The notes under the pieces were generated by a model that saw only the letters and a list, made by a program, of their open reading frames with translations, did no database searches and was not told the DNA's origin. Of a stretch of DNA of 39,905 bases, positions 32,927 through 39,905 are shown piece by piece; within the stretch, counting starts at the first letter, position 1, and each line of letters starts with the position of its first letter. This stretch comes from Microbacterium sp. SZ1 (lineage in GTDB: Bacteria > Actinomycetota > Actinomycetes > Actinomycetales > Microbacteriaceae), in NCBI RefSeq assembly GCF_002362255.1, contig NZ_LPVV01000039.1, forward strand, positions 1 through 39,905, in the 5' to 3' direction. The position numbers and the translations under genes were made by a program.

Positions 32927-33077
32927 TCACCGCGTCTCGTCGCGCTCCGCTCGCTCAACGACCTGCGGCCACTCCGCGGGTCGTTGAGCAAGGACGACGG
33001 AGTCGACCGAGACGAGACGCGGTGAGCCGCACAGGGCACCTCACCGCGTTTCGTCTCGCTCCGCTCGCTCAACGACC
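32927..33077. repeat. Three-arm GGTCGTTGAGC-type palindrome between cebE and cebF
   Basis: Arm R1 (32927-32963) runs TCACCGCGTCTCG...CTCAACGACC. Arm L (32979-33025) is the inverted GGTCGTTGAGC...CGAGACGCGGTGA. Arm R2 (33041-33077) repeats R1 with TTTCG for CTCG. L can pair with R1 or with R2 but not with both, giving two alternative hairpins in the mRNA. Confidence 0.9.
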
Positions 33078-33094
33078 ATCGACAAGGAACCCTC

Positions 33095-34132
33095 ATGACT
33101 CTCACCGAAGAGCGTCCGGCGACGGCATCCCCGACGTCGAAGACGGATGCCGTGCCGCGGCGCTCCTGGCGGCACCGCCTCTCGCGGTTCGACCAGAACG
33201 CCTCGCCGTACTTCTACATCTCGCCCTTCTTCCTGCTGTTCGGACTCGTGGGGCTCTTCCCGCTGCTGTACACGGTGTGGGTCGCGGTGCACGAATGGGA
33301 CCTGCTGAAGGGGCAGGGCGAGTTCGTCGGCGTGGGCAACTTCGCCGAGATCCTCGCCGACGGGATGTTCTGGAACTCGATCGGCAACACCCTGAGCATC
33401 TTCGTGCTCTCCGCGATCCCACAGCTCGCGATCGCCCTGCTCATCGCCTACCTGCTCGACCGCGGCCTGCGGGCGCCGACCTTCTGGCGCATGAGCGTGC
33501 TCATCCCGTTCGTCGTGACGCCGGTGGCGGTCGCGATCATCTTCTCGAGCATCTTCAACGAGGCCGACGGTCTCGCCAACAACCTCCTCAATCTCATCGG
33601 CATCGCCGACCAGCAGTGGAAGCACGACACGTTCCTGTCGCACATCGCCATCGCCGTGATGGTGAACTTCCGCTGGACCGGTTACAACGCGCTCATCCTG
33701 CTCGCCGCGATGCAGGCCGTTCCCCGTGACCTGTACGAGTCGGCGGCGCTGGACGGCGCAGGCGCGGCGCGGCGGTTCTTCTCGATCACGATCCCCACGA
33801 TCCGGCCGACCCTGATCTTCGTCATCATCACGGCCACGATCGGCGGCCTGCAGATCTTCGCCGAGCCCCGGCTCTTCGACGTCTCCACTGCCGGCGGCAT
33901 CGGCGGCAGTGATCGGCAGTTCCAGACGACCGTGCTGTTCCTGTGGGAGATGGCGTTCTTCCGCCGCGACCTCGGCGAGGCGTCGGCCGTCGCGATCCTG
34001 CTCTTCCTGCTCATCGTCGGCATCGGCGTCATCAACTTCCTCATCTCGCGACGCATCTCGACGGGAGACGGCCCTCGCAGCCGCTCCACCCGGCGCCGCA
34101 CCCGTCCCACCAGCAAGGACAGCGCGCGATGA
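33095..34132 (+). CDS. cebF: Cello-oligosaccharide ABC transporter permease CebF
   Basis: 345 aa. A cytoplasmic N-terminal tail of about 40 residues precedes six membrane segments; first segment YFYISPFFLLFGLVGLFPLLYTVWVAV. The EAA loop reads ESAALDGAGAARRFFSITIPTIRPTL. A basic C-terminal tail (RSRSTRRRTR) ends the protein. AAGGA lies upstream of the ATG, and the stop overlaps cebG by 4 nt. With CebG it forms the channel; no ATPase gene is in the operon. Confidence 0.92.
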   Translation: MTLTEERPATASPTSKTDAVPRRSWRHRLSRFDQNASPYFYISPFFLLFGLVGLFPLLYTVWVAVHEWDLLKGQGEFVGVGNFAEILADGMFWNSIGNTLSIFVLSAIPQLAIALLIAYLLDRGLRAPTFWRMSVLIPFVVTPVAVAIIFSSIFNEADGLANNLLNLIGIADQQWKHDTFLSHIAIAVMVNFRWTGYNALILLAAMQAVPRDLYESAALDGAGAARRFFSITIPTIRPTLIFVIITATIGGLQIFAEPRLFDVSTAGGIGGSDRQFQTTVLFLWEMAFFRRDLGEASAVAILLFLLIVGIGVINFLISRRISTGDGPRSRSTRRRTRPTSKDSAR

Positions 34133-35019
34133 CCGCCACGATGGCACTCAGCGTCCCCGAGAAGATCCGCCGACGCCGAGGTGCATCGGGCGGAACCGCG
34201 GGCATCGGCAGCCGACCCGGCTTCCTGACCTACGGACTGCTCGCGGCGTTCATCATCGGCAGCGTCTACCCGCTGTGGTGGTCGATCGTCGTGGCCAGCG
34301 GCACGAATGCTACGCGCGGCGAGACGCTTCCGCTCGTCCCCGGCGGCAACTTCTTCGCCAATGCGGCCAAGGTGCTCGACGCCATTCCGTTCTGGCTCGC
34401 GCTCGGCAACTCGTTCCTCATCTCGGCCATCATCACGGTCTCGGTCGTGACGTTCTCGACGCTCGCCGGATACGCCTTCGCCAAGCTGCGGTTCCGCGGT
34501 CGCGACGGCCTGCTCGTGTTCGTCATCGCGACCATGGCGATCCCGACGCAGCTCGGCATCATCCCGCTGTTCATGCTCATGCGAGAGCTGGGCTGGACCG
34601 GGTCGATCGGCGCAGTGATCGTGCCGACCCTCGTCACCGCGTTCGGCGTCTTCTTCATGCGGCAGTACCTCGTCGACGTGATTCCCGACGAGCTGATCGA
34701 GGCCGCCCGCGTCGACGGAGCGAACCAGTTCCGCACGTTCCTCACCGTGGGAGTGCCCGCCGCGCGCCCGGCCATGGCCATCCTCGGGCTCTTCACGTTC
34801 ATGACCGCGTGGACCGATTACCTCTGGCCGCTCATCGTGCTCTCGCCGCAGAATCCGACCCTCCAGACGGCTCTCAGCCAGCTGCAGTCGGGCTACTACA
34901 TCGACTACTCGATCGTGCTTGCCGGCGCCGTGCTGGCCACGCTGCCGCTGCTCGCGCTCTTCGTCGTCGCCGGGCGCCAGCTCGTGAGTGGCATCATGGC
35001 GGGCGCGGTGAAAGGATGA
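34129..35019 (+). CDS. cebG: Cello-oligosaccharide ABC transporter permease CebG
   Basis: 296 aa, MalG-type permease. The coupling loop is EAARVDGANQFRTFLTVGVPAARPAM, and the C-terminal segment LPLLALFVVAGRQLVSGIMAGAVKG is typical of sugar permeases of this class. About 30 basic residues precede the first membrane segment. Start and stop overlap cebF and bglC by 4 nt. Confidence 0.92.
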   Translation: MTATMALSVPEKIRRRRGASGGTAGIGSRPGFLTYGLLAAFIIGSVYPLWWSIVVASGTNATRGETLPLVPGGNFFANAAKVLDAIPFWLALGNSFLISAIITVSVVTFSTLAGYAFAKLRFRGRDGLLVFVIATMAIPTQLGIIPLFMLMRELGWTGSIGAVIVPTLVTAFGVFFMRQYLVDVIPDELIEAARVDGANQFRTFLTVGVPAARPAMAILGLFTFMTAWTDYLWPLIVLSPQNPTLQTALSQLQSGYYIDYSIVLAGAVLATLPLLALFVVAGRQLVSGIMAGAVKG

Positions 35020-36455
35020 CGTCCATGACCCGTGCCTTCCCCGAGGACTTCCTGTTCGGAGCCGCCACGGCGGCCTACCAGATCGAGGGGGCGGCGTTCG
35101 AGGACGGCCGTACGGCGTCGATCTGGGATGCGTTCAGCAGGGAGCCCGGCGCGGTGGTGCGGGGCGAGAACGGCGACGTGGCGTGCGATCACTACCATCG
35201 CTACCCGCAGGACGTCGCGCTCATGAAGGATCTGGGTCTGCAGACGTACCGCTTCTCGACCTCGTGGTCGCGGGTGCGACCCGACGGCGGTGCCGTGAAC
35301 CCGAAGGGCGTCGACTTCTACAGCCGACTCGTCGATGAACTCCTCGGTGCCGGCATCCTGCCCTGGCTGACGCTGTACCACTGGGACATGCCGCAGGCGC
35401 TGCAGGATGCCGGGGGCTGGACGAACCGCGACACCGTCGGCCGGTTCCTCGAGTACGCGGGCACCATGCACGATGCGCTCGGCGACCGCGTGAACGTGTG
35501 GACGACGCTCAACGAGCCCTGGTGCTCGTCGTTCCTGTCGTACACGGGAGGCGAGCACGCGCCCGGTCACACGAGCATCGCCGAGGGGCTGCTGGCCTCG
35601 CATCACCTGCTGCTCGCCCACGGCGAGACGGTGCGCGAACTGCGCGGGCGCGACGCGAGCCTCAACCTCGGCATCACCCTCAATCACACGGTCGCCGATC
35701 CCGCCGACCCCGCGAACCCTGCCGACGTCGACGCCGCGCGGCGGGTCGACGGCCAGTTCAACCGCTGGTTCCTCGACCCGATCTACCGCGCGCAGTATCC
35801 GTCCGACATCGTCGAGGACATCCGTGCGGTCGACGCCGAGGCCGTGGCGCGGTTCGAGGATGCCGTGCACGACGGCGACCTCGAGACGATCGGGCAGCGC
35901 ATCGACACGCAGGGCGTGAACTACTATCACGGCGACCTCGTGGCCGGCGAGGCACCGGCAGATCCGCCGCACGTGAGCGGGCCGGCGACCGACCGTCCCG
36001 GCCGCAGCCCGTACCCGTCGAGCGCCGGCATCCATCCGGTGGAGCGCGGGCTGCCGCGCACGGCACAGGACTGGGAGGTGCAGCCCGAGGGCCTCACCCG
36101 GCTGCTGCAGCGGGTGTGGACGGAGTACGCCGAGCCCGCAGGCACCGTGCTCTACGTCACCGAGAACGGTGCCGCCTACGACGACGTCGCCGTGGTCGAA
36201 GACGGCGAGACCCGTGTGCACGACGAGGACCGCGCCGAGTTCGTGCGCCTGCACCTGGATGCCGTGCTCGACGCGGCGGAGGCGGGGGTCGACGTGCGCG
36301 GCTTCTTCTACTGGTCGCTGTTCGACAACTTCGAGTGGGCCTGGGGATACGACAAGCGTTTCGGCATCGTGCGCGTCGATTACGACACGCAGGAGCGCAG
36401 CGTGAAGGACTCCGGCCGGGAGTACGCTCGGATCATCGCCGCCCGGGCGCTCTGA
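35016..36455 (+). CDS. bglC: Glycoside hydrolase family 1 beta-glucosidase BglC
   Basis: 479 aa, cytoplasmic. FPEDFLFGAATAAYQIEGAAFEDGR opens the barrel. Acid/base Glu167 is in TTLNEPWC and the nucleophile Glu383 in YVTENGAAYDD; the C-terminal GFFYWSLFDNFEWAWGYDKRFGIVRVDY is the family hallmark. It should hydrolyse imported cellobiose to glucose. The ATG at 35016 overlaps the cebG stop; a second ATG at 35025 is possible. It is followed by cebR after 56 nt. Confidence 0.94.
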   Translation: MTSMTRAFPEDFLFGAATAAYQIEGAAFEDGRTASIWDAFSREPGAVVRGENGDVACDHYHRYPQDVALMKDLGLQTYRFSTSWSRVRPDGGAVNPKGVDFYSRLVDELLGAGILPWLTLYHWDMPQALQDAGGWTNRDTVGRFLEYAGTMHDALGDRVNVWTTLNEPWCSSFLSYTGGEHAPGHTSIAEGLLASHHLLLAHGETVRELRGRDASLNLGITLNHTVADPADPANPADVDAARRVDGQFNRWFLDPIYRAQYPSDIVEDIRAVDAEAVARFEDAVHDGDLETIGQRIDTQGVNYYHGDLVAGEAPADPPHVSGPATDRPGRSPYPSSAGIHPVERGLPRTAQDWEVQPEGLTRLLQRVWTEYAEPAGTVLYVTENGAAYDDVAVVEDGETRVHDEDRAEFVRLHLDAVLDAAEAGVDVRGFFYWSLFDNFEWAWGYDKRFGIVRVDYDTQERSVKDSGREYARIIAARAL

Positions 36456-36511
36456 CGCCGGGTCGGCGGATCTGGGAAGACCCGACCGTCGGCCGGGTGG
36501 AGGGGAGAGCC

Positions 36512-37507
36512 GTGGCGACTCGCGCGACCATCGAAGAGGTGGCCTCGGCGGCCGGCGTGTCCCGGTCGACGGTGTCACGCGTGGTGAACGGCTCGACCGC
36601 GGTGAGCCCCGAGGCGTTGGACGCCGTGCAGCGAGCGATAGCCGAGCTCAACTACGTGCCCAACAGGGCGGCACGGTCGCTCGCTTCCCGCCAGACGCAC
36701 GCGATCGCGCTGATCGTGCCGGAGGACACCACGACGTTCTTCGGCGATCCCTTCTTCGCGGCGATCGTGGCCGGCATCACGGGTGCCCTGCGTGGTTCGG
36801 ACTACCTCCTCAACCTGCTCATCGCGACCGATGACCCCGGCGACAAGATGGCGAGCTTCGTGCGCAACGGCGGCGTCGACGGCGCGCTGATCGTCTCGCA
36901 TCACACGATCGACGCGTTCATCGAGCGCGTGGCCGACGCCGTGCCCGTCGTGTGGGGCGGTCGGCCGGTGCATCGCCGCGAGGGCGATTACGTCGTCGAC
37001 GTCGACAATGTGGCCGGCGCGCGGACGGCCACGCAGCACCTGCTCAGCACGGGCCGCCGCCGCATCGCGACGATCACGGGACCGCTCACGATGGCGTCGT
37101 CGGGCGATCGGCTGCAGGGCTTCCGCGGCGCGCTGACGGACGCGGGACTGGTGCCGTTCGCCGAGGAGGCCGGTGACTACAGCGAGGCGAGCGGGGCGGA
37201 TGCCGCGCGCCGCATCCTCGCGACCGGCACCCCCGACGCGATCTTCGTGGCGAGCGACCTCATGGCGAGAGGGGCGCTGACGGCGCTCCGGGCCACCGGC
37301 ATCCGCGTTCCCGACGACGTGGCCCTCGTCGGATACGACGACTCCTCGGTCGCGCTGTCGACCGATCCGCCGCTCACGACCGTGCGGCAGCCGATGTACG
37401 CCCAGGGTGAGGCGATGGCGGGCGTGCTGCTCCGCAATCTCGCCGGCGAAGCGCCGGAGACCACGACGATCCTGCCGACCGAGCTGGTCGTGCGCGGGTC
37501 TGCCTGA
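36512..37507 (+). CDS. cebR: LacI-family repressor CebR
   Basis: 331 aa, GTG start with GGAGGGGAG upstream. The LacI-type helix-turn-helix (TIEEVASAAGVSRSTVSRVVNG) and the hinge region (NRAARSLASRQT) are at the N-terminus, followed by a periplasmic-binding-protein-like sensor domain (IALIVPEDTTTFFGDPFF...VALVGYDDSSVALSTDPPLTTVRQP). The exact CebR boxes at the head of this operon identify it as CebR. No promoter is visible in the 56 bp after bglC, so it appears to be the last gene of the operon it represses. Confidence 0.9.
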   Translation: MATRATIEEVASAAGVSRSTVSRVVNGSTAVSPEALDAVQRAIAELNYVPNRAARSLASRQTHAIALIVPEDTTTFFGDPFFAAIVAGITGALRGSDYLLNLLIATDDPGDKMASFVRNGGVDGALIVSHHTIDAFIERVADAVPVVWGGRPVHRREGDYVVDVDNVAGARTATQHLLSTGRRRIATITGPLTMASSGDRLQGFRGALTDAGLVPFAEEAGDYSEASGADAARRILATGTPDAIFVASDLMARGALTALRATGIRVPDDVALVGYDDSSVALSTDPPLTTVRQPMYAQGEAMAGVLLRNLAGEAPETTTILPTELVVRGSA

Positions 37508-37517
37508 CCCGGGAGAT

Positions 37518-37564
37518 ACACGGGTGCGGACCCGACGCCCCTCCGAGGGGGCCCGCACCCGTGT
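37518..37564 (+). terminator. Strong hairpin after cebR
   Basis: Perfect 12-bp stem ACACGGGTGCGG (37518-37529) / CCGCACCCGTGT (37553-37564), with a second GC-rich hairpin (GCCCCT/AGGGGGC) in the loop. It starts 10 nt after the cebR stop. No T-run follows, as usual for actinobacterial terminators. Confidence 0.8.
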
Positions 37565-37604
37565 GGCGTGCGCGGACGGTCGTCATATGACCGATCGCGA
37601 AATA

Positions 37605-37620
37605 TTGAATGTACGTTCAA
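37605..37620. promoter_or_regulatory. TetR operator-like palindrome TTGAATGTACGTTCAA
   Basis: A 16-bp palindrome with one mismatched pair, in an unusually AT-rich stretch (37582-37645) before a TetR gene; a second palindrome GTCATATGAC lies at 37582-37591. TTGAAT may also serve as -35, with TATTGT (37625-37630) or TAGAGG (37630-37635) as -10 candidates. Autoregulation by the downstream TetR is likely. Confidence 0.65.
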
Positions 37621-37682
37621 AGGTTATTGTAGAGGTTTGGCATCGATTTCCGACGTCGTCCGATCCTGGGGAAGTGGACAAC

Positions 37683-38345
37683 ATGGCCCGTTCCGACGAG
37701 CAGAACAGGCAGGCCCGTGAGCGGGCTCGCGAGAAGATCCTCCTCGCGGCGATAGAACTCTTCGGCGAGAAGGGCGTCGCGGGAGCCAGCATCTCCGACA
37801 TCACCCGCCGCGCCGGTGTCGCTCAGGGGCTCGCCAACTATCACTTCGGAGGCAAGGACCAGCTGATCTCCGCGGTCATCGACCGATGGTTCGAGATGCT
37901 GTTCGGCATCCCGCAGGTGCCCGGCACCCCCGACGAGCGGCTCGCCGGCATCATCGACGGCGTCTTCATGGCGACCGGGTTCGCGATGCCCGTGCAGCGT
38001 GCCGTGCTCTCGATGCAGCAGCAGCCGGTCACGCACCGGCTCTTCGCCGAGTCGGAGGAGCGCTTCGGCCGGCAGGCCACCGAGTCGGAGAACATCGTGC
38101 GCGAGCTCTTCCGCGAGCGAGGCGCCGACGACCCGGCGCTCGAAGAGGTCATGCTGCGCAGCACCCTCGAGGGCGCGATCATCAAGTACGCGGTGTACGG
38201 CGAGTCGTTCCCGCTCGAAGACGCCCGCCGCTGGATGCACCGGCTCTACGGACTCCCCGAGCCCACGGCGCCGCTGCCTCTCGACCTGCCCCCGCGCGAC
38301 GAGGACCTGCGGATCCGCGCGATCCGCGCCGTTCGCAGCTGCTGA
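37683..38345 (+). CDS. TetR-family transcriptional regulator
   Basis: 220 aa. The HTH is in SISDITRRAGVAQGLANYHFGGKDQLISAVIDRWF (about 33-67), preceded by a basic helix. The C-terminal ligand domain is of the BetI-like type by appearance; the ligand is unknown. The ATG at 37683 follows a purine-rich GGGGAAG; a GTG at 37674 is an alternative. It is flanked by cebR upstream (with a terminator) and by the convergent permease gene, so no obvious partner operon is nearby, and the operator in its own promoter suggests it may control only itself locally. Confidence 0.85.
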   Translation: MARSDEQNRQARERAREKILLAAIELFGEKGVAGASISDITRRAGVAQGLANYHFGGKDQLISAVIDRWFEMLFGIPQVPGTPDERLAGIIDGVFMATGFAMPVQRAVLSMQQQPVTHRLFAESEERFGRQATESENIVRELFRERGADDPALEEVMLRSTLEGAIIKYAVYGESFPLEDARRWMHRLYGLPEPTAPLPLDLPPRDEDLRIRAIRAVRSC

Positions 38346-38348
38346 GAG

Positions 38349-38411
38349 ACGGACGACGGCTCGAATCTCGGATGCCGCTGCGCGCAGCATCCGTGATTCG
38401 AACCGTCGTCC
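38349..38411. terminator. Long bidirectional hairpin between tetR and permease
   Basis: 26-bp arms (38349-38374 and 38386-38411), starting CGGACGACGG and ending in the GGATGC word, pair at 24 of 26 positions around an 11-nt loop. It starts 3 nt after the TetR stop and ends 13 nt before the stop of the convergent permease gene, so it can end both transcripts. Confidence 0.85.
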
Positions 38412-38424
38412 GGCTTCGGTGCGG

Positions 38425-39780
38425 TCAGGCGGGGTCGCCCCCGAGCGGGCCGACCGCCTCGAGCGGCTTCGGGTCGTCGGCGCCCGTCTTGCGCGCCCGC
38501 GCGATGAGGTTGCCCAGGTGGTAGATGAGCAGCGCCGCGACCGTACCGAGCACGATGCCGCCGAACGCGAAGTCGCCGAGGTTCATCGAGAAGCCGGCGA
38601 TTCCGATCACGAGCGACACGGCGGCCGTGTACTGGTTCACCGGACGTGAGAAGTCGACCCTGCTGTCGACCCAGATCTTGATGCCGATGATGCCGATCAG
38701 GCCGTAGAGCGCGGTCGCCGCGCCGCCGAGCACGCCCGCCGGGATCGAGTTGAACACCTCGCCGACCTTCGGCGAGAACGCCAGCAGGATCGCGAAGAGT
38801 CCGGCAACCCAGTAGACGGCGGTCGAGTACACGCGGGTCGCGGCCATCACGCCGATGTTCTCGCCGTAGGTCGTGGTGCCGGAGCCGCCGAAGCCACCTG
38901 CGATCGTCGTGGCGACACCGTCGGCGATGAGCGCGCGGCCGGTGTGCTTGTTGATCGAGGCGTCCTCGGTCATGGTGGCGACGCCGCGCACGTGGCCGAC
39001 GTTCTCGGCGATGAGCACGAGGACGACGGGCAGGAACATCGCGATGGTCGACCAGGTGCCGGGTTCGACGAAGTCGGGGAGTTGGAAGTCCGGCAGCCCG
39101 ATCCACGGGGCGTCGGCGATGAGCTCGGCGGGAGTCTTGCCGTCGCGAAGCGCGTTCGGCACGTCGAACGACCCGTTGAACGCGGCCCAGATGAAGCCGA
39201 CCGCGACGCCCAGGAAGATCGAGATCCGACCGAGGAAGCCGCGGAACAGCACAGCGAAGAGGATGATCGCGACGAGTGTGATGGTCGCGGTGACGGGGTC
39301 GAGCTGGAAGTTGTTCCACGCGGTCGGCGCGAGGTTGAAGCCGATCAGGGCGACGATGGCCCCGGCGACGACCGGCGGCATGAGCGCGTCGACCCAGCGC
39401 AGGCCGGCGAACTGCACGACGAGACCGACGACCGCGAGCAGGATGCCGACGGCGACGACACCAGCGAGCGCCGAACCGGTGCCGCCCGCGGCGACCGCGG
39501 CGGTGATCGGTGCGATGAACGCGAACGACGAGCCGAGGTAGCTGGGCAGCTGGTTCTTCGTGATGAGCAGGAAGATCAGGGTGCCGAGACCGCTGAAGAG
39601 CAGGGTGGTCGAGACGGGGAAGCCGGTGAGCGTCGGCACCAGGAACGTCGCGCCGAACATCGCGACGACGTGCTGCGCGCCGATCGCGATCGTGGCCGGC
39701 CAGTTCAGACGCTCGGCGGGAGTGACGACGGCGCCGGGCTCGACCGTGCGGCCGTTGCCGTGGATCTTCCACAGGGGCAT
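38425..39780 (-). CDS. Uracil/xanthine permease (NCS2 family)
   Basis: 451 aa, about 12-14 membrane segments. IGAQHVVAMFGATFLVPTL near the N-terminus is the QH motif. VLVLIAENVGHVRG and SGTTTYGENIGVMAATRVYS carry the two glutamates that bind the base in UraA. The family imports uracil or xanthine by proton symport. Specificity is more likely uracil (UraA-type TTYGEN), but this is not certain. GAGGAG lies 5 nt before the ATG, and the -10 box TAGTGT is at 39829-39824. Confidence 0.92.
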   Translation of the reverse strand: MPLWKIHGNGRTVEPGAVVTPAERLNWPATIAIGAQHVVAMFGATFLVPTLTGFPVSTTLLFSGLGTLIFLLITKNQLPSYLGSSFAFIAPITAAVAAGGTGSALAGVVAVGILLAVVGLVVQFAGLRWVDALMPPVVAGAIVALIGFNLAPTAWNNFQLDPVTATITLVAIILFAVLFRGFLGRISIFLGVAVGFIWAAFNGSFDVPNALRDGKTPAELIADAPWIGLPDFQLPDFVEPGTWSTIAMFLPVVLVLIAENVGHVRGVATMTEDASINKHTGRALIADGVATTIAGGFGGSGTTTYGENIGVMAATRVYSTAVYWVAGLFAILLAFSPKVGEVFNSIPAGVLGGAATALYGLIGIIGIKIWVDSRVDFSRPVNQYTAAVSLVIGIAGFSMNLGDFAFGGIVLGTVAALLIYHLGNLIARARKTGADDPKPLEAVGPLGGDPA

Positions 39781-39823
39781 GCGGGCTCCTCAGGTGTCGG
39801 GGGAGGGAGGGAGTGCTGGAGCA

Positions 39824-39829
39824 ACACTA
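39824..39829 (-). promoter_or_regulatory. -10 box TAGTGT of the uracil permease gene
   Basis: Minus-strand TAGTGT gives a leader of about 35-40 nt with a GAGGAG ribosome binding site. Confidence 0.45.
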
Positions 39830-39882
39830 TCGATTCCTGAGTGTTCCCTGGGTGCGGTGGCGGCTCGACCGGCTCACACGCA

Positions 39883-39905
39883 ATGAAGGAGATCTCTCGT
39901 ATCGA
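39883..39905 (+). other. Possible start of a gene running out of the window
   Basis: ATG at 39883 opens a frame reading MKEISRI to the window end. The same bases contain GAAGGAG, which could instead be the ribosome binding site of a gene starting just beyond the edge. Too short to decide. Confidence 0.2.

Overview
The window is chromosomal DNA of a high-GC actinobacterium, most likely a Microbacteriaceae member close to Microbacterium. This rests on GC content near 70% by eye, GTG/TTG starts, TANNNT -10 boxes next to start codons (leaderless genes), a CebR-type cellobiose locus, GGTCGTTGAGC-type intergenic palindromes, and the constant recurrence of the word GGATGCC/GGCATCC. No IS element, prophage, integrase, CRISPR array, tRNA or rRNA is visible. 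It reads as ordinary, tightly packed chromosome.

Layout. (1) 128-10452 is a molybdenum island: a membrane-anchored SUOX-type molybdoenzyme, mog, moaE, then convergent moaD-moaC-moeA-moeB, a divergent HTH-TOBE regulator with modABC, and moaA followed by a small Cys-rich protein. These genes cover molybdate uptake and Mo-molybdopterin synthesis except the nucleotide-adding MobA, which SUOX/YedY-type enzymes do not need. (2) 10462-12745: PfkB sugar/nucleoside kinase and M20 amidohydrolase. (3) 12921-21622: a TetR regulator divergent from a family-5 ABC importer (SBP, two ATPases, two permeases) that ends in a GH3 beta-glucosidase. (4) 21790-23846: SoxR divergent from a ferredoxin, flavin reductase and Mn-type SOD, with a textbook SoxR operator in a 19-bp promoter spacer. 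(5) 23977-28421: ArsC-like reductase, GH13 alpha-glucosidase, a 63-aa membrane protein, a VOC protein and a secreted protein of unknown function. (6) 28577-31368: purQ-purS, a DUF2306-like membrane protein divergent from its probable MerR regulator, and apt. (7) 31505-37507: cebE-cebF-cebG-bglC-cebR, with two perfect CebR boxes at the promoter. (8) 37683-39780: an autoregulated TetR and a uracil/xanthine permease.

How the parts work together. Two unrelated beta-glucoside import-and-cleavage modules (opp-type + GH3 + TetR; ceb-type + GH1 + LacI) lie 10 kb apart. In both, palindromic repeats sit between the binding-protein gene and the rest of the operon. The ceb operon has no ATPase gene and must borrow one (MsiK-like) from elsewhere.

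The most interesting non-coding signals are: (a) several families of intergenic palindromes, different in sequence but with the same 'two tandem arms, loop, two inverted arms' plan; (b) a three-arm version behind cebE that can fold in two mutually exclusive ways; (c) a consistent 6-7 nt gap between -10 box and start codon at eight genes, with moaA apparently preceded by an 8-codon leaderless ORF whose stop overlaps the moaA start. I see no clearly new multi-gene system; the novelty is mostly regulatory and in the repeats.
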